This document shows positions 23,779-31,536 of a stretch of 64,000 bases of DNA, piece by piece; positions within the stretch are counted from its first letter, which is position 1; the number at the start of each line of letters is the position of its first letter. Below the pieces are notes generated by a model. That model was not told where the DNA came from and did no database searches. It worked only from the letters and a program-made list of their open reading frames with translations. Both the position numbers and the translations under genes were made by a program. The stretch spans positions 2,294,001-2,358,000 of the forward strand of contig OZ243107.1 in NCBI GenBank assembly GCA_965212245.1, read 5' to 3'. This stretch comes from CAKZNE01 sp040222435 (GTDB lineage Bacteria; Bacteroidota; Bacteroidia; Flavobacteriales; Schleiferiaceae).

Positions 23779-24912
23779 ATGGCCATTTATCTGGATAATG
23801 CAGCAACCACTCCATTACGCAAGGAAGTAAAAGATTGTATGATGAGTTTGCTGGAAGGTCCTTTCGGCAATCCTTCCTCCACTCATCAGTTTGGACGAAA
23901 GTCTCGTGCTTTGGTAGAAGATGCACGAAGGTATATTGCTAAAAGCCTGCATTGTACGCCACACGAAATCATCTTCACCTCAGGTGGTACAGAAGCTGAT
24001 AATATGGCCCTTACAGTCTCCGTACGTGATCTGGGTGTTAAACGTATCATCACCTCACCCATAGAGCACCCTGCCGTACTTCGTACAGCCGAAGCTTTAG
24101 CTGAAAAGGATGGAATTCAATTGGATTTGGTGCGCATAGATGAAAGGGGCGCGATAGATCTTGATCATCTGGAAGAGCTGTTGAAAAACACACATACTAC
24201 CCTGGTTTCATTAATGCATGGCAATAATGAAGTAGGTAACCTTTTAGATATTGTACAGGTAGGGAAACTGGTAAAGAGCTATGGTGCCTATTTTCATTCG
24301 GATACCGTGCAGACCGTTGGACATTTTAACCTTCACCTGGACGAACTGCCGGTAGACTTTATAGCTGCTTCCGCCCATAAGTTTTACGGTCCAAAGGGGG
24401 TTGGCTTTCTTTATATACGCAATACAGTAAAAGTGGGCCCTGTGCTTTATGGGGGAGGACAGGAAAGAGGCATGCGTTCCGGAACGGAGAATGGTTTTAG
24501 TATTGCTGCCATGCATACTGCTTTAAAAGCGTGTCATGATAATCTCGTTTCAGAGTCGGCTTACATCAAGGAGTTAAAGAAATATCTAAAGAGTAGTCTG
24601 CAAGCCAATTTTCCAAGCCTTGAATTCAATGGGCATAGCGGAGAGATGGACAAGAGTTTGTATACGGTGCTAAACGTAGGTTTTCCTGATATGCTCAATG
24701 ATAGTTTGTTCCTTTTCAACCTGGATATGAGGGGACTGGCTGTATCAGGAGGAAGTGCCTGTGCCTCAGGAAGCCAGAAACCGTCTCATGTTATTGAAGC
24801 CCTGGGTAATCCCAATTATCCGGTAGTCCGCTTTTCGCTGAGCAAGAACAATACACGGGAAGAAATTGATCAGGTGATCAAAATTTTGAAAGAAGTAAGT
24901 GGGAAAGATTAA
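23779..24912 (+). CDS. Cysteine desulfurase (NifS/IscS-like)
   Basis: A 377-residue class V PLP enzyme that takes sulfur from cysteine to form a persulfide for iron-sulfur clusters, thiolated tRNA or other acceptors. It begins MAIYLDNAATTPL, the classic N terminus. PLP contacts include TSGGTEADNMAL near 67-78 and the Lys in ASAHKFYGPKGVGF near 199-212. The catalytic Cys is in SGGSACASGSQKPSHV near 315-330. The PSHV ending of that loop, and the loop length, match the IscS/NifS group better than SufS. It is the third gene of the glmM operon. Its stop codon overlaps that of the convergent gene by four bases (shared TTAA). Confidence 0.93.
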   Translation: MAIYLDNAATTPLRKEVKDCMMSLLEGPFGNPSSTHQFGRKSRALVEDARRYIAKSLHCTPHEIIFTSGGTEADNMALTVSVRDLGVKRIITSPIEHPAVLRTAEALAEKDGIQLDLVRIDERGAIDLDHLEELLKNTHTTLVSLMHGNNEVGNLLDIVQVGKLVKSYGAYFHSDTVQTVGHFNLHLDELPVDFIAASAHKFYGPKGVGFLYIRNTVKVGPVLYGGGQERGMRSGTENGFSIAAMHTALKACHDNLVSESAYIKELKKYLKSSLQANFPSLEFNGHSGEMDKSLYTVLNVGFPDMLNDSLFLFNLDMRGLAVSGGSACASGSQKPSHVIEALGNPNYPVVRFSLSKNNTREEIDQVIKILKEVSGKD

Positions 24913-26366
24913 TTCGCCTCTTCCTTTACTTTCTTTTTGGTGTCGTCTTCTTTTCCGTTATCAGGATCGTAGCCAAAAAGTTTCTTATCGCGGATAATAT
25001 TGTCTACATAAGCCGGAAGTGCCTTTTCCCAACCGCTTTCACCATTACGGATCTTTTGCAGAACATCCCTTGAGAATATCTGGAGAATTTCCGGATCGTA
25101 ATTCTCAATATCAATAACTCTTCTATTAAAGGACAGGTATTCGTAAAGCGGCCGTAAACGTGGATGTATATTCACTGTTTTACTGGTGGATATCTCATCT
25201 TCTCCAGAAGGTTGTGAAGGATAAATGTAAATTTTAAGGTCTGTAGAGTAAAGGATACCAAAAGCCTCAAGGATACCTCCCTTCAGATCGCGGTAATAAC
25301 GCTCGTCAAAAATATCTTCAAGGTTAGTAACCCCCATGATAAGCCCCATGCGCTCTTCTGTATAGCGGGTAAAATATTCCACCAGTTTATAATACTGCTG
25401 GTAGTTGGAGATAAGCACGGTTTGACCAAGTGAGCAAAGTATTTCGGCCCGGTCTAAAAAGTCCTGTTCATCAATTTCTCCCTCCGCCTTTAAATTATTC
25501 AGGGTTATCTCAAACAGTACCACCAGGTTTTCCCGGTCTACTTTGCGTTCATCTACAAAATAACCAAAGCCTTTTTTGATCATGTCGATGTTCACCTTGG
25601 TAGCGGGACGAAAACTTCCACGCAGGGCCAGGATATTTTTTTTGTACAAAAGAGCAGCCGGCAGAATATTATTTCCTTCAGGGCCGAAAATAACGGCATC
25701 CGTCATACCATTCTTAATCAGCTGCAAAGACATCAGACGGTTATCCACCTTTTGGAACTCGGGCCCTTCAAAGTGAATCATGTCAATCTCGATCTTATAC
25801 TTGGCGATATTATCGTAAAGTGAACGCAGTAACTCTTCAGGATTGTTCCGGATATGAAAACATCCGTAGATGAGGTTGACACCCATGGTTCCAACGGTTT
25901 CCTGCTGCAGATAAGCCTCTTCCTCTTTCATTCGAATATGGAAGATCACATCATTGGGCTCCTGATCGGGGTCCAACTGAAAACGTAGTCCCATCCAGCC
26001 ATGGCCTTTAAACTTTTTGGTAAAGTTGATGGTGGCTATGGTATTGGCAAAAGCAAAATAGCATTTATTGGGAAACTTATCACGGCTTATACGTTGCTCT
26101 ATCAAACCATATTCATGCTCCAGCATTTTACGCAGGCGTTGTTCAGTCACATAACGCCCGTCTACTTCTTTACCATAAATAGCGTCACTAAAATCTTTAT
26201 CATAAGCGCTCATGGTTTTTGCTACGGTACCTGATGCACCTCCGGCCCTGAAAAAATGACGAACCACCTCCTGGCCAGCCCCTATTTCAGCAAAGGTGCC
26301 ATAGATGTTTTCGTTAAGGTTTATTTTTAAGGCCTTTTGGGTAGTGGTCAGAACAATACGTTCCAT
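24909..26366 (-). CDS. Conserved Bacteroidota protein of unknown function (mislabelled family)
   Basis: A 485-residue soluble protein. Members of this family, recognisable by the opening TTQKALKINLNENIYGTFAE and AGGASGTVAKTMSAYDKDFS, are often labelled 'TonB-dependent receptor' or 'nicotinate-nucleotide adenylyltransferase'. Neither label fits: there is no signal peptide, plug or beta-barrel pattern, and no HxGH adenylyltransferase motif. Residues 1-100 are very regular and likely to carry a conserved site (GAGQEVVRHFFRAGGASGT). The middle (about 200-330) has several alternating hydrophobic strands resembling a Rossmann-like fold (DAVIFGPEGNNILPAALLY). The C-terminal 30 residues are charged and disordered. 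It stands alone on the minus strand with its own promoter element, convergent with the desulfurase gene. Function unknown. Confidence 0.85.
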   Translation of the reverse strand: MERIVLTTTQKALKINLNENIYGTFAEIGAGQEVVRHFFRAGGASGTVAKTMSAYDKDFSDAIYGKEVDGRYVTEQRLRKMLEHEYGLIEQRISRDKFPNKCYFAFANTIATINFTKKFKGHGWMGLRFQLDPDQEPNDVIFHIRMKEEEAYLQQETVGTMGVNLIYGCFHIRNNPEELLRSLYDNIAKYKIEIDMIHFEGPEFQKVDNRLMSLQLIKNGMTDAVIFGPEGNNILPAALLYKKNILALRGSFRPATKVNIDMIKKGFGYFVDERKVDRENLVVLFEITLNNLKAEGEIDEQDFLDRAEILCSLGQTVLISNYQQYYKLVEYFTRYTEERMGLIMGVTNLEDIFDERYYRDLKGGILEAFGILYSTDLKIYIYPSQPSGEDEISTSKTVNIHPRLRPLYEYLSFNRRVIDIENYDPEILQIFSRDVLQKIRNGESGWEKALPAYVDNIIRDKKLFGYDPDNGKEDDTKKKVKEEAN

Positions 26367-26393
26367 GATAACTTTTTAAGTTAGTAACGGCTA

Positions 26394-26401
26394 CAAAATT
26401 A
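26394..26401 (-). promoter_or_regulatory. Putative -7 element of the conserved unknown gene
   Basis: On the minus strand TAATTTTG matches TAnnTTTG. It lies 28 bases before the ATG at 26366, giving a leader of about 20 bases. Confidence 0.45.
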
Positions 26402-26467
26402 TAAAGATACAAGGCTTAGCCATGAAAAAGAGCCTTTATTTTTAAACGAGATTAAAGTGTTTTTGGT

Positions 26468-27232
26468 TTGATGCAATTTACATTTTTAGGAACGGGTACT
26501 TCGCAGGGCATTCCGGTTATTACCTGTCCTTGTCCGGTTTGTAATTCCTCTGATGAAACAGATAAACGTTTACGTTGTTCTCTGCTGGTGCAAAGTAAAA
26601 AGGTGAATGTGATTATTGATATTGGTCCGGACTTCAGGCAGCAGGTATTGTGCAGTGGGATTAAAAAACTGGATGCTATTGTACTTACCCATGAACATAT
26701 GGATCATCTGGCAGGCCTGGATGAGGTACGTGCTTTCAATTATTTTCAGCAGCAGCCAATGACGGTTTACGCCACTGAGCAGGTTCAACTACGTTTGAAG
26801 GAACAGTACTCTTATATTTTCAACAACCCGGACTATCCGGGTATACCGCAAATTGAACTCATTACCATTAAGGATAAGGCTTTTCAGGTGGGTGATATCC
26901 ATTTTGAACCTGTCAAACTTTTACACGGTCAAATGCCGGTACTGGGGTTTCGCATGGGTGACTTTACCTATATCACGGACGCCAATTATATAGCCCCGGA
27001 AGAAAAGATCAAGGTACAGGGCAGCCGGTATCTGGTATTAAATGCCTTGCGAAGAACACCCCATCATTCACATTTTAGTTTACCAGAAGCTATTGAGTTG
27101 GCAAATGAGTTAGGTGCAGAGCAAACTTACCTTACACATATCAGTCACCAAATGGGGCTTCATAAAGACGTAAGCCAGGAACTTCCCAAAAGGGTGCACC
27201 TGGCTTACGATAAGCTGGTACTAGAATTGTAA
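26468..27232 (+). CDS. Metallo-beta-lactamase-fold hydrolase, PhnP-like
   Basis: A 254-residue metal-dependent hydrolase. The opening FLGTGTSQGIPVITC and the CPCPVC cluster near 20-26 match the PhnP phosphodiesterase group, where cysteines help bind a structural zinc. The metal-binding signature THEHMDHLAG is near 77-86, followed by a His in LLHGQMPV, an Asp in ITDANYIAPEE, and HHSHFSLPEA near the C-terminal part. PhnP itself cleaves phosphoribosyl cyclic phosphate in phosphonate breakdown, but no phosphonate lyase genes are nearby, so the natural substrate is probably another cyclic phosphate or phosphodiester. It is divergent from the conserved unknown gene and converges with dapD with a one-base gap between the two stop codons. 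Confidence 0.9.
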   Translation: MMQFTFLGTGTSQGIPVITCPCPVCNSSDETDKRLRCSLLVQSKKVNVIIDIGPDFRQQVLCSGIKKLDAIVLTHEHMDHLAGLDEVRAFNYFQQQPMTVYATEQVQLRLKEQYSYIFNNPDYPGIPQIELITIKDKAFQVGDIHFEPVKLLHGQMPVLGFRMGDFTYITDANYIAPEEKIKVQGSRYLVLNALRRTPHHSHFSLPEAIELANELGAEQTYLTHISHQMGLHKDVSQELPKRVHLAYDKLVLEL

Positions 27233-27233
27233 C

Positions 27234-28049
27234 CTATACGGAAACTCCGTATTCCCTAAGGGCTTCATTCAATGAGGTCTTTTTATTGGTGCTTTCCTTG
27301 CGCTGACCAATGATAAGGGCACAGGGTACATTGAATTCACCGGCCGGAAATTTCTTGGTATAGCTGCCCGGTATTACTACAGATCGGGCAGGGATATAAC
27401 CCTTGATTTCTTTTGGTTCATTACCTGTAACATCTATAATTTTAGTAGAACCGGTTAATACCACATTGGCACCAAGCACCGCTTCTTTTTCAATACGGAT
27501 ACCCTCTACCACAATACTTCTTGACCCTAAAAAACAATTATCTTCAATAATTACAGGTGCAGCCTGTACGGGTTCCAGTACACCACCAATACCTACTCCT
27601 CCGCTGAGGTGCACATTCTTGCCGATCTGGGCGCAGCTTCCTACCGTAGCCCAGGTATCTACCATAGTGCCCTCATCTACGTAGGCGCCAATATTTACAT
27701 AAGATGGCATTAGTATTACACCTTTGGAAACATAAGCACCATAACGTGCCACCGCGTGAGGTACTACCCGTATACCTAATTCTTCATAGCCCTTTTTAAG
27801 AGGTATTTTGTCATGAAACTCTAAAGGGCCGGCTTCCAGGGTCTCCATTTTACGAGTAGGAAAATAAAGTATAACTGCTTTCTTTACCCATTCATTTACC
27901 AACCAGCCATTATCAGTGGGCTCTGCACAACGCAGGCGGCCTTTGTCAATCTCCTCAATAATGTACTCAATGGTCTCCAGTACTACTTTTTCATTCAGCT
28001 TGCTGCGATCTTCCCAGGCTTGTTCAATAATATGCTGTGCTTCATCCAT
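27234..28049 (-). CDS. dapD: Tetrahydrodipicolinate N-succinyltransferase
   Basis: DapD, 271 residues, transfers succinyl from succinyl-CoA to tetrahydrodipicolinate in the lysine/diaminopimelate pathway and so supplies peptidoglycan precursors. An N-terminal helical part (VLETIEYIIEEIDKGRLRCAEP) is followed by a left-handed beta-helix of hexapeptide repeats from about 105 to 225, with PSYVNIGAYVDEGTMVDTWA and GIGGVLEPVQAAPVIIEDN, the classic DapD stretch. The C terminus is REYGVSV. Length equals that of the E. coli enzyme (274). It implies the succinylase route to diaminopimelate. It is divergent from the ruvX gene, with a minus-strand promoter element 44 bases upstream. Confidence 0.96.
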   Translation of the reverse strand: MDEAQHIIEQAWEDRSKLNEKVVLETIEYIIEEIDKGRLRCAEPTDNGWLVNEWVKKAVILYFPTRKMETLEAGPLEFHDKIPLKKGYEELGIRVVPHAVARYGAYVSKGVILMPSYVNIGAYVDEGTMVDTWATVGSCAQIGKNVHLSGGVGIGGVLEPVQAAPVIIEDNCFLGSRSIVVEGIRIEKEAVLGANVVLTGSTKIIDVTGNEPKEIKGYIPARSVVIPGSYTKKFPAGEFNVPCALIIGQRKESTNKKTSLNEALREYGVSV

Positions 28050-28092
28050 AAAGGCTTCTTGCTTTTAATGCGTTTGAATCAATTAATTTCGT

Positions 28093-28100
28093 CAAAATTA
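28093..28100 (-). promoter_or_regulatory. Putative -7 element of dapD
   Basis: TAATTTTG on the minus strand matches TAnnTTTG. It is 44 bases upstream of the dapD start codon and ten bases before the divergent ruvX start. Confidence 0.4.
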
Positions 28101-28110
28101 AAAAACCATT

Positions 28111-28521
28111 TTGGCAAAGCTTATAGCATTAGATATTGGAGGGAAGAGAACGGGTATTGCAGAAACTGATTTTCTGCAAATGGTGGCTTCTCCTCGCGAA
28201 ACGGTAACTACAGATACACTAATAGAACACCTTAAAGCAATGGCCGGTGAAGAGAGTTTTGAGGCTATTGTAGTAGGGGAGCCTAAAAACCTGGATGGTG
28301 GTGATTCTGATAATTCTGAACGGGTGCGCGAGTGGGTAAAAAAGCTTAAACGGGTTTTCCCAAATGTGTCTGTTGAGCTGGAAGACGAGCGTTTTAGTTC
28401 TAAAATGGCCATGGGGTTTATGGTAGAAGGCGGCATGAAGAAAAAACAGAGAAGACAAAAAGGAGAGGTGGATAAAGTGAGCGCAGCCATAATCCTCCAA
28501 TCTTATCTAAACAGAAGATAG
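28111..28521 (+). CDS. ruvX: YqgF-type Holliday junction resolvase-like nuclease
   Basis: A 136-residue RNase H-fold nuclease of the YqgF/RuvX family, which in E. coli takes part in processing the 5' end of 16S rRNA and has been proposed to resolve Holliday junctions. The first acidic residue is in IALDIGGKRTGIAETD (Asp8), followed by VVGEPKNLDGG near 52-62, VELEDERFSS near 89-98, and the last Asp in GEVDKVSAAIILQ near 118-130. The start codon is TTG at 28111; there is no earlier in-frame ATG that would fit, and the reading MAKLIALDIGG matches the family N terminus. It lies upstream of def, a neighbour seen in many Bacteroidota. Confidence 0.92.
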   Translation: MAKLIALDIGGKRTGIAETDFLQMVASPRETVTTDTLIEHLKAMAGEESFEAIVVGEPKNLDGGDSDNSERVREWVKKLKRVFPNVSVELEDERFSSKMAMGFMVEGGMKKKQRRQKGEVDKVSAAIILQSYLNRR

Positions 28522-28533
28522 CCACTCCAAAGC

Positions 28534-28563
28534 TTTTATCTATGTGTGCATTTCTTACTTTTG
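28534..28563 (+). promoter_or_regulatory. Putative promoter of def
   Basis: TTTT at 28534-28537 and TACTTTTG at 28556-28563 have an 18-base spacing, close to the Bacteroidota consensus of 19. The -7 element ends 15 bases before the def ATG, so the leader would be under ten bases. Confidence 0.5.
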
Positions 28564-28578
28564 TGCCCCTAAATAAAG

Positions 28579-29151
28579 ATGATGATATTACCGATTGTGG
28601 CTTATGGAGATCCGGTTTTGCGAAAAAAGGGTGAAGACATTGATCAGGACTACCCCGGTTTGCAGGAACTGATAGACAATATGTTTGAAACCATGTACAA
28701 CGCCAGTGGTGTGGGGTTAGCCGCACCGCAGATCGGTCGCCCTATACGGCTGTTTGTTATTGACACCAACTCTTTTGTGGAAGAAGGAGAAGAGGATGAA
28801 GAAGAACTGAAAGATTTCAGAGAAGTGTTTATCAATGCGCAGATTGTGGAAGAAGATGGAGAGGAGTGGGCTTTTAACGAAGGCTGCCTTAGTATACCTG
28901 ATGTGCGTGAGGATGTAAACCGCCAGGAGCAAATCCGTATTGAGTATTATGATCGTGACTTTAATAAACAAGAGAAGGTATTTGAAGGCTTAAAGGCCCG
29001 TGTCATTCAACACGAATATGATCATATTGAAGGCATCCTTTTTACAGATCACCTGTCTCCCTTACGGAAACGTATCCTCAAAAGCCGCCTCAACAATATT
29101 TCCAAAGGCAAGCTTAACGTAGGTTACAAAATGCGTTTCCCTAAAATATAA
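28579..29151 (+). CDS. def: Peptide deformylase
   Basis: Def, 190 residues, removes the formyl group from the N-terminal methionine of new proteins, using a metal ion. The three conserved motifs are all present: GVGLAAPQIG near 45-54, EGCLSIP near 100-106 with the metal-binding Cys, and QHEYDHIEG near 142-150 with the HExxH-like His pair. An acidic insertion (VEEGEEDEEELKDF, about 66-80) lies between motifs one and two, longer than in E. coli Def. ATGATG at the start leaves a choice of two adjacent Met codons; either gives the standard MILPIVAYGDPVLR opening. It is followed four bases on by the TPR lipoprotein gene. Confidence 0.97.
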   Translation: MMILPIVAYGDPVLRKKGEDIDQDYPGLQELIDNMFETMYNASGVGLAAPQIGRPIRLFVIDTNSFVEEGEEDEEELKDFREVFINAQIVEEDGEEWAFNEGCLSIPDVREDVNRQEQIRIEYYDRDFNKQEKVFEGLKARVIQHEYDHIEGILFTDHLSPLRKRILKSRLNNISKGKLNVGYKMRFPKI

Positions 29152-29155
29152 ATCG

Positions 29156-29692
29156 ATGAAGAAGATAATCTGGTGTACCCTCTTGTGGAGTATGGTAGCC
29201 TGCCAGCCGGCAGAACCAAGTCTTAAGGCCAAGATCAGTGAGATGGAGGCAGGACTTGAAGAAGACATTAGCCTGGATACGGCTAAAGCCTGGGAAATTA
29301 CCCGTGCCTATCAGCAATATGTAAAGGAAAATCCGGAGGATTCCATTAGCCCTCATTACCTGAGCAAAGCAGCTGACATTTATAAAGAGATTCCATCAGA
29401 GGGATTGAAAGCGGTGAACACCTATAATAAGCTTTATGTAGAATACCCCGATCATCCGCTGGCACCACGGGCTGTATTTATGATAGGCTTTGTATTTGAC
29501 GAAAAATACCATGATCGCGAAAGGGCCACACGTTCCTATACTTTCTTTTTAGAACAATATCCGAAGCATGAATTAGCAGATGATGCCCGTAACTTGCTGG
29601 CACTTTTACAAGATACTTCAGATACAGAACTGGATCAGGTAAAACGCTGGATGCAGCAAACTGATAGTACAAAACTTAAATCTCAAGAATGA
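29156..29692 (+). CDS. TPR lipoprotein
   Basis: A 178-residue predicted lipoprotein. The signal peptide (MKKIIWCTLLWSMVACQP) ends in the lipobox MVAC with Cys16. TPR-like helical repeats follow, including PHYLSKAADIYKE, NTYNKLYVEYPDHPLAPRAV and ATRSYTFFLEQYPKHELADD. This pattern resembles the BamD/YbgF-type TPR lipoproteins that help build or organise the outer membrane, but it is too short to be BamD itself. The 3' end overlaps the DUF5606 gene by four bases (ATGA), and def lies four bases upstream, so all belong to one transcript. Role inferred only from its fold. Confidence 0.85.
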   Translation: MKKIIWCTLLWSMVACQPAEPSLKAKISEMEAGLEEDISLDTAKAWEITRAYQQYVKENPEDSISPHYLSKAADIYKEIPSEGLKAVNTYNKLYVEYPDHPLAPRAVFMIGFVFDEKYHDRERATRSYTFFLEQYPKHELADDARNLLALLQDTSDTELDQVKRWMQQTDSTKLKSQE

Positions 29693-30138
29693 ATTTAGAA
29701 GGAATTTTAGCCATTGGTGGTAAACCTGGTTTATATAAGTTGATGGCTCAGAGCCGCGGAGGTGTAATTGTAGAGTCGCTTACCGATAACAAACGTTTTC
29801 CCGTTTCATCGGCTAACAATGTGAGCGCTTTGGAAGATATAGCTATATACACCTATAGTGAAGAAGTACCGCTGAAAGAGGTATTTGTGAAAATAGCAGA
29901 GAAGGAAGAGTATGGTAAAGCGATTGATCATAAATCCAAGCCGGTTGAACTGCAGGCTTATATGAGTGAAGTATTGCCTGATTATGATCAGGAACGGGTG
30001 TACCAGTCTGACCTTAAAAAGCTTTTCATGTGGTATAATATGTTGCATGACCAGGGTTTAATAACTCCGGATACAGAAGAAGAAAGTAGCGAAGAAACCA
30101 AAGCTGAGAAGGAAAGTACCACCAGCGAAGAAGAATAG
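29689..30138 (+). CDS. DUF5606-family protein
   Basis: A 149-residue small soluble protein that I recognise as the DUF5606 family of Bacteroidota. The N-terminal domain, about 1-60, opens MNLEGILAIGGKPGLYKL and reads as a small beta barrel; it continues with the conserved VIVESLTDNKRFPV. The second half contains KLFMWYNMLHDQGLI near 110-124. The last 25 residues are a Glu/Ser/Thr tail, probably disordered. The start overlaps the upstream lipoprotein stop (ATGA), and mazG follows three bases after the stop. Function is unknown; the position between def and mazG is one I associate with related genomes. Confidence 0.85.
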   Translation: MNLEGILAIGGKPGLYKLMAQSRGGVIVESLTDNKRFPVSSANNVSALEDIAIYTYSEEVPLKEVFVKIAEKEEYGKAIDHKSKPVELQAYMSEVLPDYDQERVYQSDLKKLFMWYNMLHDQGLITPDTEEESSEETKAEKESTTSEEE

Positions 30139-30141
30139 ATA

Positions 30142-30915
30142 ATGAATACCCGGGAACAACAGCTGCAGGCCTTTGGAAGGTTATTGGACATTATGGATGA
30201 CCTTCGTGAAAAATGTCCCTGGGACCGTAAACAGACCATGGAAACCCTGCGTCCGCTTACCATTGAAGAGACTTATGAGCTGGGTGATGCTATCCTGGAT
30301 GGGGACCTGGAAGAGGTGAAAAAAGAGCTGGGTGATATTTTACTGCATATGGTTTTTTATGCCAAAATAGGTGCTGAGAAAAAAGCTTTTGATATTGCCG
30401 ATGTCTTGAACGGTATTTGCGAAAAACTAATTACTCGTCATCCCCATATTTATGGAGATGTAAAAGTGAGCGGAGAGGAAGAAGTAAAATCAAACTGGGA
30501 GAAGATCAAACTCAAAGAAGGCAAAAAGTCTGTTTTAGAAGGAGTTCCCCGTTCTCTCCCTGCCATGGTAAAAGCTACCCGTATACAAGAAAAAGCAAGG
30601 GGTATAGGCTTTGATTGGGAAGAAACTTCTCAGGTTTGGGATAAAGTGCAGGAGGAACTCACAGAATTGCGGGAAGAGGTAGAAAAAGGGGATGCTAAAA
30701 AGACGGAACAGGAATTTGGTGATCTCATCTTTTCATTGATCAATGTAAGTCGCTACCTTAAGGTTGACCCGGAGTCTGCTCTGGAACGGACCAATAAAAA
30801 ATTCATCAAACGCTTCACTTATCTCGAAGAAAAGAGCGCAGAGGCTGGCCGTCAGCTGTCCGATATGACCCTGACTGAAATGGATGAAATATGGGAAGAG
30901 GCTAAAAAGCTTTAG
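30142..30915 (+). CDS. mazG: Nucleoside triphosphate pyrophosphohydrolase MazG
   Basis: MazG, 257 residues, hydrolyses NTPs and dNTPs to monophosphates and pyrophosphate, a house-cleaning role and, in E. coli, a way of lowering ppGpp. Two MazG domains are visible. The first has CPWDRKQTMETLRPLTIEE near 26-44 and EETYELGDAILDGDLEEVKKELGD with the EExxE...ExxD metal ligands. The second (about 165-230) has EELTELREEV and EQEFGDLIFSLINVSRY. The length matches E. coli MazG (263). It is the last gene of the run from ruvX and def. Confidence 0.95.
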   Translation: MNTREQQLQAFGRLLDIMDDLREKCPWDRKQTMETLRPLTIEETYELGDAILDGDLEEVKKELGDILLHMVFYAKIGAEKKAFDIADVLNGICEKLITRHPHIYGDVKVSGEEEVKSNWEKIKLKEGKKSVLEGVPRSLPAMVKATRIQEKARGIGFDWEETSQVWDKVQEELTELREEVEKGDAKKTEQEFGDLIFSLINVSRYLKVDPESALERTNKKFIKRFTYLEEKSAEAGRQLSDMTLTEMDEIWEEAKKL

Positions 30916-31038
30916 CCGGCTGAATTTCGTGTTTTTCCAATGTCATTTTCAGGTTAAATTAAGCTTAAGATTTTTTTTGGCTAAAGGCATTTCTTTAATT
31001 TTCGGGAAAATTTGACATAAAACGCTGACCCTGGCTCT

Positions 31039-31536
31039 ATGAAAAAACTGTATTTGGTTCGTCATGCTAAGTCTTCCTGGAAAGAAGAAGGCGTACATGA
31101 TATGGATCGGCCCCTGAAAGGAAGGGGCGTTCGTGATGCCTACAATACCTCTCAATGGTTGCAGGAGCAAGGCGATAAACCTGAATTTATAATTTCCAGT
31201 CCCGCAACAAGGGCTTTACACACCGCACTTATTTTTTCCAAAAACCTGGAGTATTCCTTTAGCGATATACAAATTGAAAAGAAAATATACCACGCCAGCA
31301 CTAAAGATCTTTTGCGCCTGGTTCGGGGCCTGAAGGATGATTTTAATTCGATCATGCTGTTTGGACATAATCCCACTATTACTGATTTTGTAAATCGCTG
31401 TATAGATCACAGGATTGATAATGTACCCACCACCGGGGTAGCCTGCCTCAGGTTTGAAGAAGAAAGCTGGGCGAACATTGATAAGAAAGCCGAGTTGGTA
31501 TTTTTTGATTATCCTAAACGTAGAAAATCCAGTTGA
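31039..31536 (+). CDS. SixA-type histidine phosphatase
   Basis: A 165-residue member of the histidine phosphatase (RHG) superfamily, SixA branch. The catalytic motif LVRHAKSSW is at residues 5-13 and the second His lies in LFGHNPTITDF near 112-122. Arg in ISSPATRALHT is also present. SixA proteins remove phosphate from phosphohistidine on other proteins. The stop codon overlaps the ppk1 TTG start (TTGA), so translation is coupled to the polyphosphate kinase. This suggests that this phosphatase acts on the phospho-His of Ppk1 or otherwise tunes polyphosphate; the linkage is seen, the mechanism is inference. Confidence 0.9.
   Translation: MKKLYLVRHAKSSWKEEGVHDMDRPLKGRGVRDAYNTSQWLQEQGDKPEFIISSPATRALHTALIFSKNLEYSFSDIQIEKKIYHASTKDLLRLVRGLKDDFNSIMLFGHNPTITDFVNRCIDHRIDNVPTTGVACLRFEEESWANIDKKAELVFFDYPKRRKSS

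Noticed and set aside
27403..27684. Plus-strand ORF of 93 codons in dapD
   Set aside because: Antisense shadow of the beta-helix repeats, rich in Thr/Pro/Ser; no support.
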